Below, in pieces: positions 22,920-35,145 of a stretch of 64,000 nucleotides of DNA. The DNA lies in assembly GCF_910594005.1 (NCBI RefSeq), contig NC_057843.1, forward strand, positions 29,857,001 through 29,921,000, read 5' to 3'. A model generated the notes under the pieces. That model was not told where the DNA came from, ran no database searches, and worked only from the letters and a program-made list of their open reading frames with translations. Each line of letters starts with the position of its first letter. Position 1 is the stretch's first letter. A program made the position numbers and the translations under genes. Source of the DNA: Cervus elaphus. Taxonomy: Eukaryota; Chordata; Mammalia; Artiodactyla; Cervidae.

Positions 22920-23170
22920 CATAATTAATAGTAGCTCTCATCTTACACAGTACATGCTACGTGCTAGGATTGTATTCAGCACTTCACATAAGCGCTCTCA
23001 TCTCATGCCCTTCAGAACCTCTGGTAAGGCTTTTTAGCCCCACTTTGCAGGTAAGTGGAACAAAATTCAGAGAGGTGTTGTAAGTTACCACAGATATATA
23101 GTAAGTGACAGAACAAAGATTCAGTCCTTAGTTTCTCCCCTCCAAAGCCCAGATTCTTTTTATGCTGCTG
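22920..23170 (+). repeat. MIR
   Basis: 'gctacgtgctaggattgtat', 'tagccccactttgcaggtaa', 'cagagaggtgttgtaagtta' and 'gtgacagaacaaagattcag' follow the MIR 3' region over about 240 bases. Confidence 0.75.
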
Positions 23171-23581
23171 ATTGTACAAATTTGTTATAAAAGATAGTGT
23201 TTTATCACATGAATGAATAACCAGGGCTGCAGAGAGGATTGTGTGAACACATGTCTGGGATATCCTGTCAAACCACTCCCATCTATCTTTCGCTTATCTC
23301 TCTGGACCTGAATGTCTGTACCTGTCACAAAATCTCAGCTGCACTCAACATTCAGGAGAACCTACATGTCTCCTGGGAGCCTCGTGCTGGTGAATTAAGG
23401 CAACAGGACATCATTTGTGCCCTTTCTTTGTTGTGAGGGTGGAGGGAGAAGTTGAGAATCAATGAAACCTGAATATAATCTTTGGAGAGTCCAGTTTTCT
23501 ACCTCTGACTTTGGGTTATGACAAGATGGCTCCTTCTGTGTCCTTGGCAACAATGAAAAATTGTTCATTTTAGGTCAAACT

Positions 23582-23651
23582 CTGTGTGTGTGTGTGTATG
23601 TATATATATGTGCGTATGTGTGTGTGTGTGTGTGTGTCTATGTGTGTGTGT
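23582..23651 (+). repeat. (TG)n/(TA)n compound microsatellite
   Basis: About 70 bases of TG with TA interruptions. Confidence 0.95.
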
Positions 23652-23819
23652 AGTGTTGCTTAGCTTGTCTTTTAAAATGATACTTTGATTCTTTTGGAAT
23701 TAGGTAATGTAGAATTAAAGAAAAATAATAAAATGAGATGATGTAGTATAGAGTCTCCAAAAGCAAAGCCCACTCAGACTAAATGACTTTTTGGAAGCAA
23801 TATTTGGAAACCCACTTAA

Positions 23820-24050
23820 TAGATCAAAGCACAGATTGAGTTGATTCCCAGCCTCACTATTTCTGGCTGTGGGATGTTGATGGAGCAAGTAACAAAACTG
23901 AAGTCTTAATTTCCTCATATGTAAATAGGAGCCTACAGAACATACTTCAAAAGTCTGTTATGAAAACTGCAAAACATATTCTATCTACAATGCTTAATGT
24001 CATATATCTTGCCCATGGCCAATACTCAAAAACGTTAACAGTTATGATCT
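23820..24050 (+). repeat. MIR
   Basis: 'gattcccagcctcactattt', 'tcttaatttcctcatatgta' and 'tgcttaatgtcatatatctt' follow the MIR order at low identity. Confidence 0.6.
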
Positions 24051-24339
24051 GGCCTTACTGATCTTGAGTGCTGCTCTCTATTTGAGAATTGGAAAAAATA
24101 TATATATACCTTTTGTATGAAACACTGCTTCTCTCTCACTTCTCTGGTTTCATCTTGAAAGTCATATTCAAGAAAGAATTGACTTTATTCACTTCGTTAT
24201 GGAGGGCTGAATAGGAAAGAACTGGCCCATTCCCTCCCAAAGTCGGGTTAAGTATCCTTTCTAGGTAAGACTGCAGCTCTTTATTCTGAGTGCTATCGTA
24301 AGAGTTGCCACACTGTCCCGGAAAGGCCCATTTACTCAT

Positions 24340-24450
24340 CTGTGAACCCTCATCCCCTTGAGGACAGGAGCTTGATCTTATCCCTCTATCCCTAGCACCT
24401 AATAGTGCTTGAAAAACAAAGTCTATATAACACATAGCTACTGGGAGAAT
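24340..24450 (+). repeat. L2 3' end
   Basis: 'ccttgaggacaggagcttga', 'ctatccctagcacctaatag' is the recognisable L2 terminal string. Confidence 0.7.
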
Positions 24451-25380
24451 AAATTAGAATTGACGAGGTGACATAGGTGAAAATGTTAAGTTATTAGGAA
24501 TGTTGTTACACTCCCTGGGTATTATTGTAAAATGTAGTAATGCTTGTGACATACAGCTTTCCCCACTTTTTTTAAATACTACTAACAAAGAAAAAACTAC
24601 TTAACCCTTTGCTTAATAAAAAGCTGAGTGACATCACCTCACACCAGACCTTCACTAGTTTCATCTCAAAAGAATTTATTTCATACCAAACAAAGTGCAT
24701 GCAGGTTTTCAGAGAGAAAACTAGGTATGTAATCCCCATGAATACCACTTCTGGTGACGTCCATGGGGCTCACAAGAATTTCTACACTGATCGCATCTGG
24801 GAAGAGCTATAGTAACCCAGGTGGTGAATACTTGTTCCATGACGATGACATTGACCTCGCAAATTCTCAGGATGCTGAAAAATGGAGGACAGCTTTACTG
24901 TGGATTGCTTTGCTATGTGCAGCATCCATCTCCAGGCTTTGGTGTAGGGCCCTGAACAGCCTCCCCTAGGCTGCAGATGGGTGAGAGAATCGGCCGCAGC
25001 TCTGAAAGGAGGGGAGGGCAGCAAAATGAGCCAAGGCTTTGTGTCTGCTCATTACAGGCGCAACAGTTATGCAAACTAAGAACCCAACATTTTACTAAAT
25101 GGATGCCAAAAATCTTGTCCCACATGAAAACAAATGTTTGAATCTGCAGAGAGCCTATGTAGAATAAAATCAATATGCTGTTGTTGGAATACATGTCTTT
25201 TGATGAAACTGGTGCTTAAAAATGCCTTGGACCTTTCTTTTGAATGAGCCTTATCTAATAGCAAATTGGATATGCATTTTCACTCTATTAGAGATGGAAT
25301 TTTTGAAAATGTCCTTTTTCTCTCCTCAAAATTTCTGCTGGGGAGGGACATGAAGGGAGCGGGAGGAGCAGTTTTGTCCA
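24451..25380. other. Unique sequence, no gene seen
   Basis: No repeat recognised. A CRE-like 'gtgacgtc' occurs near 24754. Several overlapping short ORFs on both strands (24609-25264) lack family features. Confidence 0.4.
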
Positions 25381-25381
25381 A

Positions 25382-25545
25382 GGCACTTCCCTTATAAGAG
25401 ACATGATTATTTAGTATGCCTGTTTCAGAGAAGAGAAAACTGAAGTTCTCAGTAGTTAAAGAATTTCCCTAAAAGTTGGCAGGTATTTGAACTCAGGACT
25501 ATAGGACATCCAGGTCTATATTCCATCTATTTTATTACGTCATCT
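25382..25545 (+). repeat. MIR
   Basis: 'gtttcagagaagagaaaact', 'agaatttccctaaaagttgg' and 'tatttgaactcaggactata' follow the MIR core. Confidence 0.65.
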
Positions 25546-26700
25546 CTCAAGAAAGGTGAGTGCAGTCTGGTTAAGTTACTCTAATGTCTAATTACCTTAT
25601 TCTGTTTATATGAGGTTCTTAAAATGTAAGCTATTTTATTGCACAGCGAGGAAGCCCAGAATGGTCATATATTTGCTTAGTCTTAAGGATAAGGTATTTC
25701 TTACAGTTTTGTTCCAGGAAATAATAAATGAACAAAATCGCAGCCTCTTAGAGTCTAATTTAGTTTCACACTTTCTAGCCCCAGAGAAGTTAAAGAAGAA
25801 GGAATGGTACTCAGTTATTGTATCTGAAATCACTAGAAGATTCCCGTAAGATCACAGAGACTTTTGACAATGATCTTTTGATTTTTGTTTTCAGCACAGG
25901 GTGACAATTGTGATAATTATATCCCTATTTTCTCTTTCTCTTTCATGATTAATCAACTAACTCCCTGTTCTCTTTAAGTTTACCTTAGAGCATTTTTTTG
26001 CAATATCTCATAAAAGGGAAGTTCATTTTTTTTGCCTCCTCTAATAATCATTTGCCTGGCACAAATGATTTTAGAACACAGAATTATGCAGTGGAACCTT
26101 AATATTACAATCCCACTAATTTGTTCCCATTTATTATTCTGTCAAATACTACTTACCAAATTAGGACACAAATAATACAGCCATGAAGGCACATCTGGAA
26201 AGCAAATTCCTTCTAAGAACATTTCATCCCATTGGAGTGGGGATCTGGAGAATAGTCACAAACACCAGAAAGAAAGAGCAGGTGTTAGATGGTGAAGAGT
26301 GGGTGAAAGAAGCCAAGTTTAATCTGGACAAGGAAGTCCCACTGGGCCAGTGAAAGCTGGGAACTGGGAGGTACAGGCAGGTGAGGGTCAGCGATGTCTA
26401 AGTAACATTGTAGGTAATGCATGCCTAATACGTTTATATTTAAATTTTAAATCATTAATTTAGTGGACATTTATTTTCTGCTTTGTGGTGATGTAGGGAT
26501 TCAACTTAATTTCTTCTATAAGGAGAGTCAAAACTCTTAAAGCCATTGATTAAATACTGAGGCTTTCCCCCGCCAAAATGAAAAGCCACTTTACCATGTA
26601 ATAAAACAGACTCGTAGGTCAGCTGGTTGATTTTCTCATCCCTCTTGCTGATTTATCTGCTTGCTTATGCATGGGCCAGAATCTTGCTTTTTTAATCACA
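25546..26700. other. Unique sequence, no gene seen
   Basis: No assigned repeat and no convincing ORF. Confidence 0.45.
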
Positions 26701-26707
26701 CTGAAGC

Positions 26708-26902
26708 AAAGTGAAGTGAAGTTGGCTCAGTTGTGTTCAACTATTTGAGACTCCATGGACTACAGTTCATGGGATTCTCCAGGCCAAAATATGAAGTAGG
26801 TAGCTTTTCCCTTCTCAAGGGGATCTTCCCAACCCAGGGATCAAACCCAGGTCTCCTGCATTGCAGGCAAATTCTTTACCAACTGAGCTATCAGGGAAGC
26901 TC
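26708..26902 (-). repeat. Bov-tA SINE, antisense
   Basis: From 'gtgaagtgaagttggctcag' to 'ctgagctatcagggaagctc'. More diverged than most copies here and short by about 15 bases in the middle. Confidence 0.93.
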
Positions 26903-27039
26903 TTTCTAATCTAATCACCTTAGCTTGCTTCATTTGTATATTAAAATAGTAATCACTGAGTATACTTGATATGGCCACCATTGTGTAGGTCCTGGGGATC
27001 ATATCTAAAAAGTTTGAGTGTCTGGCAGGGAAGAGCCCT

Positions 27040-28020
27040 CTCTCTCATTATTCTTATTTTTAATAAATTTCTTGCCAATTATCATACATCTATATTGCAA
27101 ATGAACATTTAAATAAGTTGTGTAGTTCTAAGAAAAATAAATGAATGAACTTTTCATTAGAATTCATTCAATTTATATATTAATATGATGGAAAATGATT
27201 TTATTATAAGGTGTACTTTTGGATCCTGGGATATAATAGTTTCTTCAATTTATTTCTTTTCTGTTCACTCACATTATAAAATGTTTTTTTTTAATAAAAT
27301 GTTTTAATAATGTTATTAGCTTCTCTTTTTTTTTCAGTCTTTTGAGTTACCAGTTAGGAAATCATATGCATGTAATGGCTTTGTCTCTTTCTTTCCCTTG
27401 TTAATACCACTTATTTTATTATTTTATCTTAGAATCCCCCAAACAGCCTTGTATAAATTGTGATCACTGATTTCCTTTTTAGTATGATGTATGCTATTGG
27501 TGTTAAATAAAGTCTTTGCACTTCTGCTATATTCTCTTTTATCAAACCTAATATTTTTTATTTTTAAGTTTAAAATGGCAGTTATTTTAGAGATATTTCT
27601 GAGATTAATTAATGTGTTTATATTGTTTTTCATTTATTATATAAATTTGTTGAGTTATGTTGCCATATTTTCTAATGTTGAACTATCCCTGCATTCCTGC
27701 CGTATACTCTCCTTGGTCATGGGATGCTATTCTTGTCCTATGCACCTGGATTTAATTTGATGATTTTTGTATATAAATTAGTTTCTGTATTGCATTCATA
27801 TTCATGAGTAAATTTTTTTTATAGTTTTTTAAAAATTCTGTCTTCATCAGGTCTGGGAAATAAGGTTATGCTAGCTTTGTAAATTGAATTGGGAAGCTTT
27901 CCATCTTTTGTTATGGTCAGAAATTTTTTGAATAACATAAGGATTATCTGTTCACTGAAAGTTAGATAGAATTCAGCTGTAAAACCATCTGGGCCTGGCA
28001 CATATTTTAGTGAATAGATA
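27040..28020 (-). pseudogene. Old L1 ORF2 (RT region) remnant, antisense
   Basis: The minus strand codes for a decayed piece of L1 ORF2. Between 28020 and 27830 the frame reads 'PGPDGFTAEFY' followed by 'LPNSIYKASITLFPRPDED', the hallmark segment just before reverse transcriptase motif A. Upstream codons are full of frameshifts and stops, and the rest of the block (27300-27800) shows only DNA-level resemblance. The copy is much more diverged than the L1 at 38-44 kb, so it belongs to an older L1M subfamily. No end structure or target-site duplication is visible. Confidence 0.8.
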
Positions 28021-28069
28021 ATTTTCAAAGAGGGTTTGTTGTACAGTGGGAAGGGAACTGTCTTTGTAA

Positions 28070-28275
28070 CCAGAGACATACATTTGAAGCCCTGTCCAAC
28101 CCATCACTGACTATGTGACTTGGATGAATGACTTTTCTTTTCTGTTAGGTAGTAATCTGTTTATCTTGGAGGAAGTATATTTCCTAGGGACATTAATTAA
28201 ATGAGAAAGCTAAAGTAAGGAGCTGAGTAGTATCTGACAAGTAGATGCTCAATAAATAGCTGTTTATCATTCCTG
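28070..28275 (+). repeat. MIR
   Basis: 'gaagccctgtccaacccatc', 'actgactatgtgacttggat' and 'aagtagatgctcaataaata' match MIR from the core to its 3' end. Confidence 0.7.
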
Positions 28276-29230
28276 TAAGTCAGTCTCATTCCTTTCTGGC
28301 TGTATGCATTCTCATAATCTGCCTCAGTGATAAATACATTGATCTGTAAAGAGCTTGGTTTAAATCATTAAATGTTCTCCAGTGTCCCTGAGCACTTGGA
28401 TTGATCTAATAGTTGCCATGCTAAGCTGTTGGGTTTGCTCGAGGGACCACTGCGTAGATGCTCTTCTCCACATGTTGCTCTTTCTGTTTTTGATCAAAGT
28501 TCAGAATAACCTGATAGAGAGGAACATTCTGATTTCTAAACTTTCAATTCATTTTTCTGGAGGGTATCCAAGGATGCTTTCAATAGTACAAACACACTTT
28601 GGAATTTCTGTTCTATCTGTTCTGGGTCATCTGACAGCCCTTTGGGCCAGTTGCAAAGGCAAATTTATTGATCAAAAACACTTTTTTAGTACTTTGGTAA
28701 TTTAGTTCAGGAGCAGATGATAGCCTCATTCATTTGCAACTAGCATTTAATCCTGAAGTGTTTCAATGCAAGAGATTTCTTTTTCTTTTTTTGGGTCAGT
28801 ACAACATATTATATGAATCCTTGGTGTGCACATGAGCAGATCCTCAATGAGTCCAAAGGGAAAGGTGACTAATTTTTTTTTTCTTTTAAGTTCCGGTAGG
28901 GAAGAAAAATCTACCCAGGCTGCGTCTGTATGATGTTAAGATAAATATCTGAGAAATTTAAATGAAAACAAAAACAAAACTGTTTACTAGATCCCATCTG
29001 GGTAGATGAAAATTTCACATAGATATACACACTAATAGAGGAGTCGTAGTTTTCCTGAAGAATGCATAAAAGTGTTTACTTTTTTGAAGAACTAAGGCCT
29101 CCTGGTGATAAGTAAAGAGGAATTTGCATTTCATTTTATACCACTCTGACCACTTTTATCAAGAACTTTTAAAAGTTAAATTATGTTCATATATATCTTA
29201 TAATATTCAAATACTGGCCCTTTCCCCTTA
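28276..29230. other. Unique sequence, no gene seen
   Basis: No repeat recognised. The 107-codon ORF at 28382-28705 has no family features and probably is chance. Confidence 0.4.
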
Positions 29231-29249
29231 CAAAATTGACTATTATTTA

Positions 29250-29709
29250 TTTGAATTATGAAATAAAGAGCCTAAATCTAGTTGTAATCCACCTTTGTTT
29301 GAACTCCTTCATTCCCTCATTTGGGTACCAAGTTTCTCTTAGTTCCATTTGTCCTTCATCTTGCTTTAGGCTCTCCAAGGAAAATTCACTGCAAGTCTGG
29401 CCCAGAAAACATTTCTGGAACTTAGGCTTTGTTTGAGGGTGTTTTTGAAAGGGAAATTTGCCATCATCAAATACAGTTTCTTGAGCCCACACAGAGTGTG
29501 TGGCATGGGTCCAATAGTTCCTTTCTGGTTCCTTTGAGATTTGTTTATTACTTTGAAAATCAGAATTTCCATAAAACGGCCTAAGACTTCTCTGCCTCAT
29601 AGCCCAATAGAATGGCTGAGCAAAGAGATTTAACTTCATTTGGAGGGTTGGTCTTGCCACATTTATTAGCAACGATAAAAGCAACAACACAGAGCAAAAT
29701 AACCATGAC
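29250..29709 (-). other. Uncertain terminal-exon-like open frame
   Basis: On the minus strand an open frame of about 150 codons runs through repeat-free DNA and stops at about 29256. It has no ATG: its first codon is GTG, so it is not a single-exon gene. Directly before it a pyrimidine-rich stretch ends in CAG at about 29710, a plausible splice acceptor, and an AATAAA lies near 29243-29248 just after the stop. The first 20 codons are hydrophobic (leucine rich) and the rest is charged. I do not recognise the protein. In another frame an ATG at 29706 gives only about 41 codons. A chance ORF remains the most likely reading. Confidence 0.2.
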
Positions 29710-29720
29710 TGAATGAGCAC

Positions 29721-30200
29721 ACAGCACAGGAAACCAAGCTTCTTTTTATTTCTGATGCAACCTTTAGGGTCAACATAATGTGGCTGGGTTTTGCTGGGCC
29801 AACTCAGACCTGTTCAGGGTTGCAGAGTTAACGTTGAAATAATCATCCTTGAGGGGGTGGATTAAGAATGAGTTATAAAGCATGAAGTTGTTGACAGCTA
29901 AAGCAAATTATCTTTCACTGCAAGAGCAGGAGCCTATGCTACTGGGACTGGCTTTGAGTTGCAGTGCTGCCCTTCCTGCACGGCTGCTGCTCCTAGTGTC
30001 TGGGTTCTCAGGGCTGTTCATCTTTGGTCACAGGGCCACACTCTCTCTTTATTGTTGGGCATCCAGGGTTAATTTGCACACATTCCCAAGAAAGCTCTCC
30101 ATTTCCAGAGAGAATTTTATTTGGCCTATAAATGCTCATCATTTTTCTCCTTTCCTCCCCTCTTCTCTGCCCCTCTCCCTTCTTCCCGGTTCCCCCAACT
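29721..30200. other. Unique sequence, no gene seen
   Basis: The plus-strand ORF 29882-30319 ends inside the following CA repeat and shows no known features. Confidence 0.4.
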
Positions 30201-30201
30201 G

Positions 30202-30203
<2 letters not shown>

Positions 30204-30240
<37 letters not shown>

Positions 30241-30260
30241 CACACACACACATACACACA
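30204..30260 (+). repeat. (AC)n microsatellite
   Basis: 35 bases of pure AC (30204-30238), then 'tg', then a second imperfect AC run to 30260. Confidence 0.95.
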
Positions 30261-30419
30261 GAGGTTGTTCTCAAATACTGACTCAGATCCATGTAAGAAA
30301 GTGGCCAAGTTTTCACTAGCCCATACTGAATTGTGAAAATGAGAACAATATCTCACAGAGCTGTGACTCTCATCAGCATTGCTTGTCAGCTCCGTGCAGC
30401 TCATCAGATATTGTCTTCA

Positions 30420-30785
30420 CACCTGGCAGAGTAAATGTATACTTCCTGGCCTCCTTGTGGTTGAATAGGGCCATGTCACTAGTTTCAACCAACGAATTGT
30501 AAGAAAAATGAGGTGTATTCCTTCTGGAGTGCTCATTGCTGATCAGCGGACATCCAGAGCCCTCTTTTTCCCTCTAGCACAACAGCAGCCACATTTGAGA
30601 TGGTTTCTTGGTCACTCTTGATTGCTAAGGGATGGCCATTCCTGCTTAACCATGAAAAATGTGTAGCATGTTGTCTTAAACTGCTAAGATTGGCTCGGGG
30701 TTGGGGGAAGATTTGTTACTATACCATACATCACCCTATCCTGATACATCAGCCAGTGTTCGTTGGTATAAATGCCGGGTGCACT
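30420..30785 (+). repeat. Ancient eutherian interspersed repeat
   Basis: 'gccatgtcactagtttcaac', 'cattcctgcttaaccatgaa', 'cttaaactgctaagattggc' and 'ttgttactataccatacatc' follow a common old mammalian repeat, probably related to 8311-8862. Family not assigned. Confidence 0.45.
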
Positions 30786-32283
30786 TCTTAGAAGTGACTT
30801 GGATTTATTCTGGTATTATTTTCTACCTTTAAAAATATTTAAATGTCTTTTAATATCCTCATTTGAAATTAAAATATAGTAACCTTATGACAGTTTTCTT
30901 TCTTTGTTGTTGTTGACTTTTAGTTTTACCTATGAAATCTTGAAGTCTGAGAACCACTGCTTTAAGCTCTTTCTATGACCCAATGAAACAATACAGAGAC
31001 ATTCCAGAGTTTTCTAAAGTAGTCCATTAGATTCAAACAAGTCCTTAGTTCTTTAGATTCAAGTTCTTCTATAGTAGATATAATTCGTGGCTATGCCCAA
31101 CTTCTAACCTTATCCCTTGCCCCACTGCCTAGGGCTATACAAAGGCTCAGCGTTTTTATTCCCTATTCCTTTGAGGCTTCCTATGTTTTACTTCTCAGCA
31201 CCTGCAAGCATTTATTCAATGGTTTCTGCCCAATGTGCTAAACCATTTGGCAGTTAAATCCACCTGCCCAGGGACAGCATAATTTTTAAATCACGGAAGT
31301 ATCATTGGAGATACGATAAGTTTCTCTGTTTTCTCATAGGGATTTTAGTTTGATAAGAGCAGGGGAATTTTTGTCTACTTTAATTGGTCATTTCAGTGTT
31401 GAGAGGAATATATGAGACATAGTAGGAACCCAGTAAATATTTGCCAAATAAACTAATAAAATCTATGTACCTCATGTGCTAATGATATGCTACTTAATTT
31501 TTAAAGTACAAATTCCTCTGATTCCTTCCAATTGTTAATAATGGTAGGTTCAAGCTTTAGAGGCCTTCTAGTCTATGACTAGTGTCCAATTACTACAGTT
31601 CTACAGGAACAGGTTAATTTGCTACTGAAAGCACAGGTTGCCTTTTATCTCCTTCACCCAGTCTGACAGGATTTTCCCCTCTGTAGTCTGAAGGATTTTT
31701 CAAAACCGCAAGTATGTGTGTGGTTTTTATAGCCTTACAGCCCAAAGCCACATATACTTTTAGAAAGTTATTACTGTTTTCCTTTCTATTGTTCAAGGTT
31801 GAAACTATTCACATATTTACTCCAGGGACAGTCATGCGTGACACAGAGGTATGTGCAGTGAACATTCTCTACTTGTCCCTTGTGTTGTCACCTATACTAT
31901 TTGGGCTCGAATACAGTTCTTTGTTCACACAGCGAAGGACAGCTCACAGTCTGAAGACACCAAGGATTCAGATTTGCCAGGGTTGATAGCTGATGTGTAT
32001 ATACACCTTAGACTGGTTTCTCTGCCTCTAGTATCTGCAACCTCTATGTAGCAATCTTTGGTTTGAAAAAAAAAATATTTGGGAATTGTATCTCTGTCTG
32101 CATAGAAGTTCAGGTCCAAGAGCTGCAAAATAGTGATAGCATTTGGATAGTAGATTTCTAAGTGATTCTTAACTCAGCCTTATTTTTGCTTTATTTGTCT
32201 CTAGGCAGCCTCTAAAAAAATATCAGTGTACTATCTTCTCAGCCTTCTGAAAAGAGCTGGAAATACAGAGGGTAAAAAGACAG
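30786..32283. other. Unique sequence, no gene seen
   Basis: No convincing gene. 31390-31450 has a weak MIR-like tail ('gagacatagtaggaacccag'). Confidence 0.4.
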
Positions 32284-32285
32284 GG

Positions 32286-32327
32286 TTCTTGTGGTTCTCT
32301 TGTGGTTCTCTTGTGGTTCTCTTGTGG
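32286..32327 (+). repeat. 11-bp tandem repeat, about four copies
   Basis: The unit 'ttctcttgtgg' is repeated head to tail; the first copy lacks two bases and the last runs into 'ccc'. The copies are otherwise identical, so the expansion is recent. Confidence 0.9.
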
Positions 32328-34115
32328 CCCTTCTCAAATTTGCAGTAAGATGCACAGAGTTTTGTAATGCAGACTAGAAAGTAACTCATTTTTAAAATTG
32401 AAAGGTATTAAATAGACTTATCAGCCCCTTACAGAGAATTCAGCTGAGTTCTGAAATGCAGACCGTGTCTCCAGCGCTTGCTTGCCAGGTCTCTCTGTGC
32501 TATTAAATAACTAAGTTTAGCATGGCAATTTTTTTCTAAATGAATTATGGTCCCATGTGTAAATGCATGAAGACTGTGTGTCTGACTCTTGTCACGTGCA
32601 TCCTCACAGCTGTAGTCACACATACTTGCAGAGAGCATCACAGATGAGTGTTTCCCACATTCCTGTTTTTAGGTGACTCTAAGAAACCTGAGGGTATTTA
32701 GATTGATGAATGGTGTGCTTGACTCCAGGCTTCTGCCTGCCCAGCTCCAGAGTTTATCTGCTTTCTGTTTGTTTTCTGTGCTCCTATTAGGTTGTTGTTA
32801 GTTACATTCTGATGTTTGTAGTTTGGGAAAATCTGTATCTTTGTTATTTATGTTATCAATAATGTGACCTGGGCCTTCCTCAGCAATGTTCCAACTGTTC
32901 CCAGGTCCTCCATCACTAATTATGCAGATGAACAGATTGTGGAAACTCTTTCCTTATGGCTGCATTCTGGAGGAGTTGTTTTTATTAAATTGCCGGTGTC
33001 TTGAATTATAATTAGGTCCTGGCCCATTTTTAAAGCATTTCTCCCGTTTCTCTCTCTTCCCATCTCTTCCCTCTTTTCCTTCCCCATGTCATCTCCTTTT
33101 TCAGTTATTCAGAGATGAAACTTGATCAAAAGAGAAATAGCAGGAGAAGCTTCAAGTCCTGAACTTTAGAAGTGAGCTTGCCTAATAGTAGATGGCAAGG
33201 AGGCACATACATACCAGGAGGTTCTGTTTCTTGCAAAAAGTCATTAGGATGTGGAGCAGCCTGCCAGACGAAGTCATAGAAGCTGGAGAGCTTAACAAGT
33301 TCAAGGGCAAGGAAGGGATTCATTTACAGCCTTGCAACACAACTGGCCAGTCCACTAAGAAAATAAATTTAACAGTGGTCACAGAAAACAGAGGAAGAAA
33401 TATGGGACCCATGGAGCCCTTCCATCTACCTCTGTTGGCCAAATCCTTACATGGTTCATCTACTTGCCTCTTGGGCAAATGATACTGATCTTATTATGTA
33501 AAGTTTATTAAGCATTCAAGACATGTTCATCACTCTAATGAAGGTAAGAAACATGACCTTCCCTGGGAATAGCTTGCCTTAAAGAACTGTGAGGGCTTTG
33601 CCAGAATAAAGCATAGAAGATGCAGGCTAATCAGGATTTTGTTTTTGAAACACACACAGTTTTTTTGAGTGGTGGTAAGTGTAAGAAGGAGTAAGTGTAG
33701 AGATCACAATGAGCAAGACAAGTACCTGAATAAGTCTCAGATACTTTAAAAGAAAACCTGTCTTGGTGTTTCATAGCCTAGTTTTACTCTTTAATTTATA
33801 GCTCCAAAAGAGATCTGTGATTTCCTGTCAACTTTTCTAATCTTGTTAAGAAACTTAAACAAAAGAATGTTACACTAGAGAGAAATGTAGATAAGCCCCA
33901 GTCCTCATATAATTACCAAGATGAAATATGTAAAATTACACATGTAGGATTCTTCCATCATACTGGTGTATCTGTATATTTTAAAGAGGAGTCAGGAGAA
34001 TTTTGTGTAAGCCTTTTAGTATTAATTTGCCAGAACCTGAAAATTAACTAGATGCTAAGAAGCAGTCATTATAATATTATTTGGAAAGAAATTTGTCAAA
34101 CTAGCCTTTCTCCCT
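32328..34115. other. Unique sequence, no gene seen
   Basis: No repeat family or convincing exon recognised. ORFs at 33126-33323 (minus) and 33192-33482 (plus) overlap on opposite strands and have no known features. Confidence 0.4.
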
Positions 34116-34142
34116 TGTATTATTGGAAGAAGTAAAGTACTT

Positions 34143-34336
34143 TGGTTTAGTCACTAAGTCATGTCCAACTCTTTTAACCCCATGGACTGTAGCCCCCCAG
34201 GCTCTTCTGACCATGAGATTTTCCAGGCAAGAATACTGTAGTAGGTTGACATTTCCTTTTCCAGGGGATCTTCCCAACCCAGGGATGAAACCCAGGTATC
34301 TTGCACCATAGGCAAATTCTTTACTGACTGAGCTAC
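34143..34336 (-). repeat. Bov-tA SINE, antisense, with a 27-bp target-site duplication
   Basis: The element runs from 'tggtttagtcactaagtcat' to 'ttactgactgagctac'; the last bases of the tRNA head are missing. It is flanked by 34116-34142 and 34337-34363, 27 bases alike at all but two positions, which is long for a LINE-driven duplication. Confidence 0.93.
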
Positions 34337-34739
34337 TGTATTATTTGAAGAGGTAAAGTACTTGGTATACCTAAATGGGGGCTGACGCTTTTTATATTAT
34401 TATCATACAAACGTAGGATTCAACCCAAGTCTGAAAGAAATTAGGCCTCTGAGAGTGTTAATTATGTTTGGACAAATGATATTCAGTATTGTTAAATAAA
34501 TTACAGGATCACAAAATAATGAAGCCAGAGGGAAACAGAGCTTATCAAGTCCAATCTACCTGTCTTAAAACATCAGTATATCTAAGTAAGTTTTAGAAGG
34601 AGCTCAACTAAACCTTAAAGACTTCCAGGAAAGATTCTGGGTCTTTGTTGCAGGATGCTTGCCTCCAATAACCATAATCCCCATATATGGTTGTGATGTA
34701 TACGTCACCAACACTGGAGGACACCATTCATTCCCTTTT

Positions 34740-35145
34740 TTCTTTTTTTTAAATAAACACATTTTAAAATAGTCTTTAGATTTATGTAAAAAATTGTGAA
34801 GATAGTACAGGAAGTTTCCAAACACCGTGTACTCAGTTTCCCCTATTACTAACAATTTACTGTGGTATGGTTCATTTTGGGCTTCCCTGGTGGCAGAGAC
34901 AGTAAAGAATCTGCCTGTAATACGGGAGACCTAGGTTTGATCCCTGGGTTGGGACGATCCCCTGGAGAAGGAAATGGCAACCCACTCCAGTATTCTGGCC
35001 TAGAGAATTCCATGAAGAGGGGAGCCTGAAAGGCTACAGTCCAAGGGGTCGCAAAGAGTCGGACACAACTGAGCAACTTTTAGCCACCCATGGTTCATTT
35101 TAATTAGTGAACCAATAGTGATACATTATTTTTAGCTAAAGTCCT
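34740..35145 (-). repeat. L1ME fragment, antisense, split by a SINE
   Basis: 'tttagatttatgtaaaaaat', 'gtgaagatagtacaggaagt' and, after the SINE, 'gtgaaccaatagtgatacat' are antisense L1ME strings. The element resumes at about 36960 beyond the BovB block. Confidence 0.8.
34879..35089 (+). repeat. Bov-tA SINE with exact 12-bp target-site duplication
   Basis: Full-length element: 'gggcttccctggtggcagag' at the head, B-box-like 'ggtttgatccctggg', end 'gtcggacacaactgagcaac'. The 12-mer 'atggttcatttt' flanks it at 34867-34878 and 35090-35101. It is one of the best-preserved SINEs in the window. Confidence 0.97.

Noticed and set aside
24754..24969. Short acidic ORF ('FHDDDIDLANS') that could look like an exon
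   Set aside because: No consensus splice sites fit and other frames on both strands are equally open.
28382..28705. 107-codon plus-strand ORF with hydrophobic segments
   Set aside because: No family resemblance, no splice or promoter context; length is within chance for AT-rich mammalian DNA.
29882..30319. 145-codon plus-strand ORF with a hydrophobic start
   Set aside because: It ends inside a (CA)n repeat coding for Thr-His runs, and no family features precede it.
32286..32327. Possible CRISPR-like array
   Set aside because: Units are contiguous without spacers, and the DNA is mammalian; it is a minisatellite.
34879..35089. tRNA-Glu-like head of a SINE as a real tRNA
   Set aside because: The tRNA-related part is diverged and continues into the BovB-derived tail, so it is a Bov-tA SINE.
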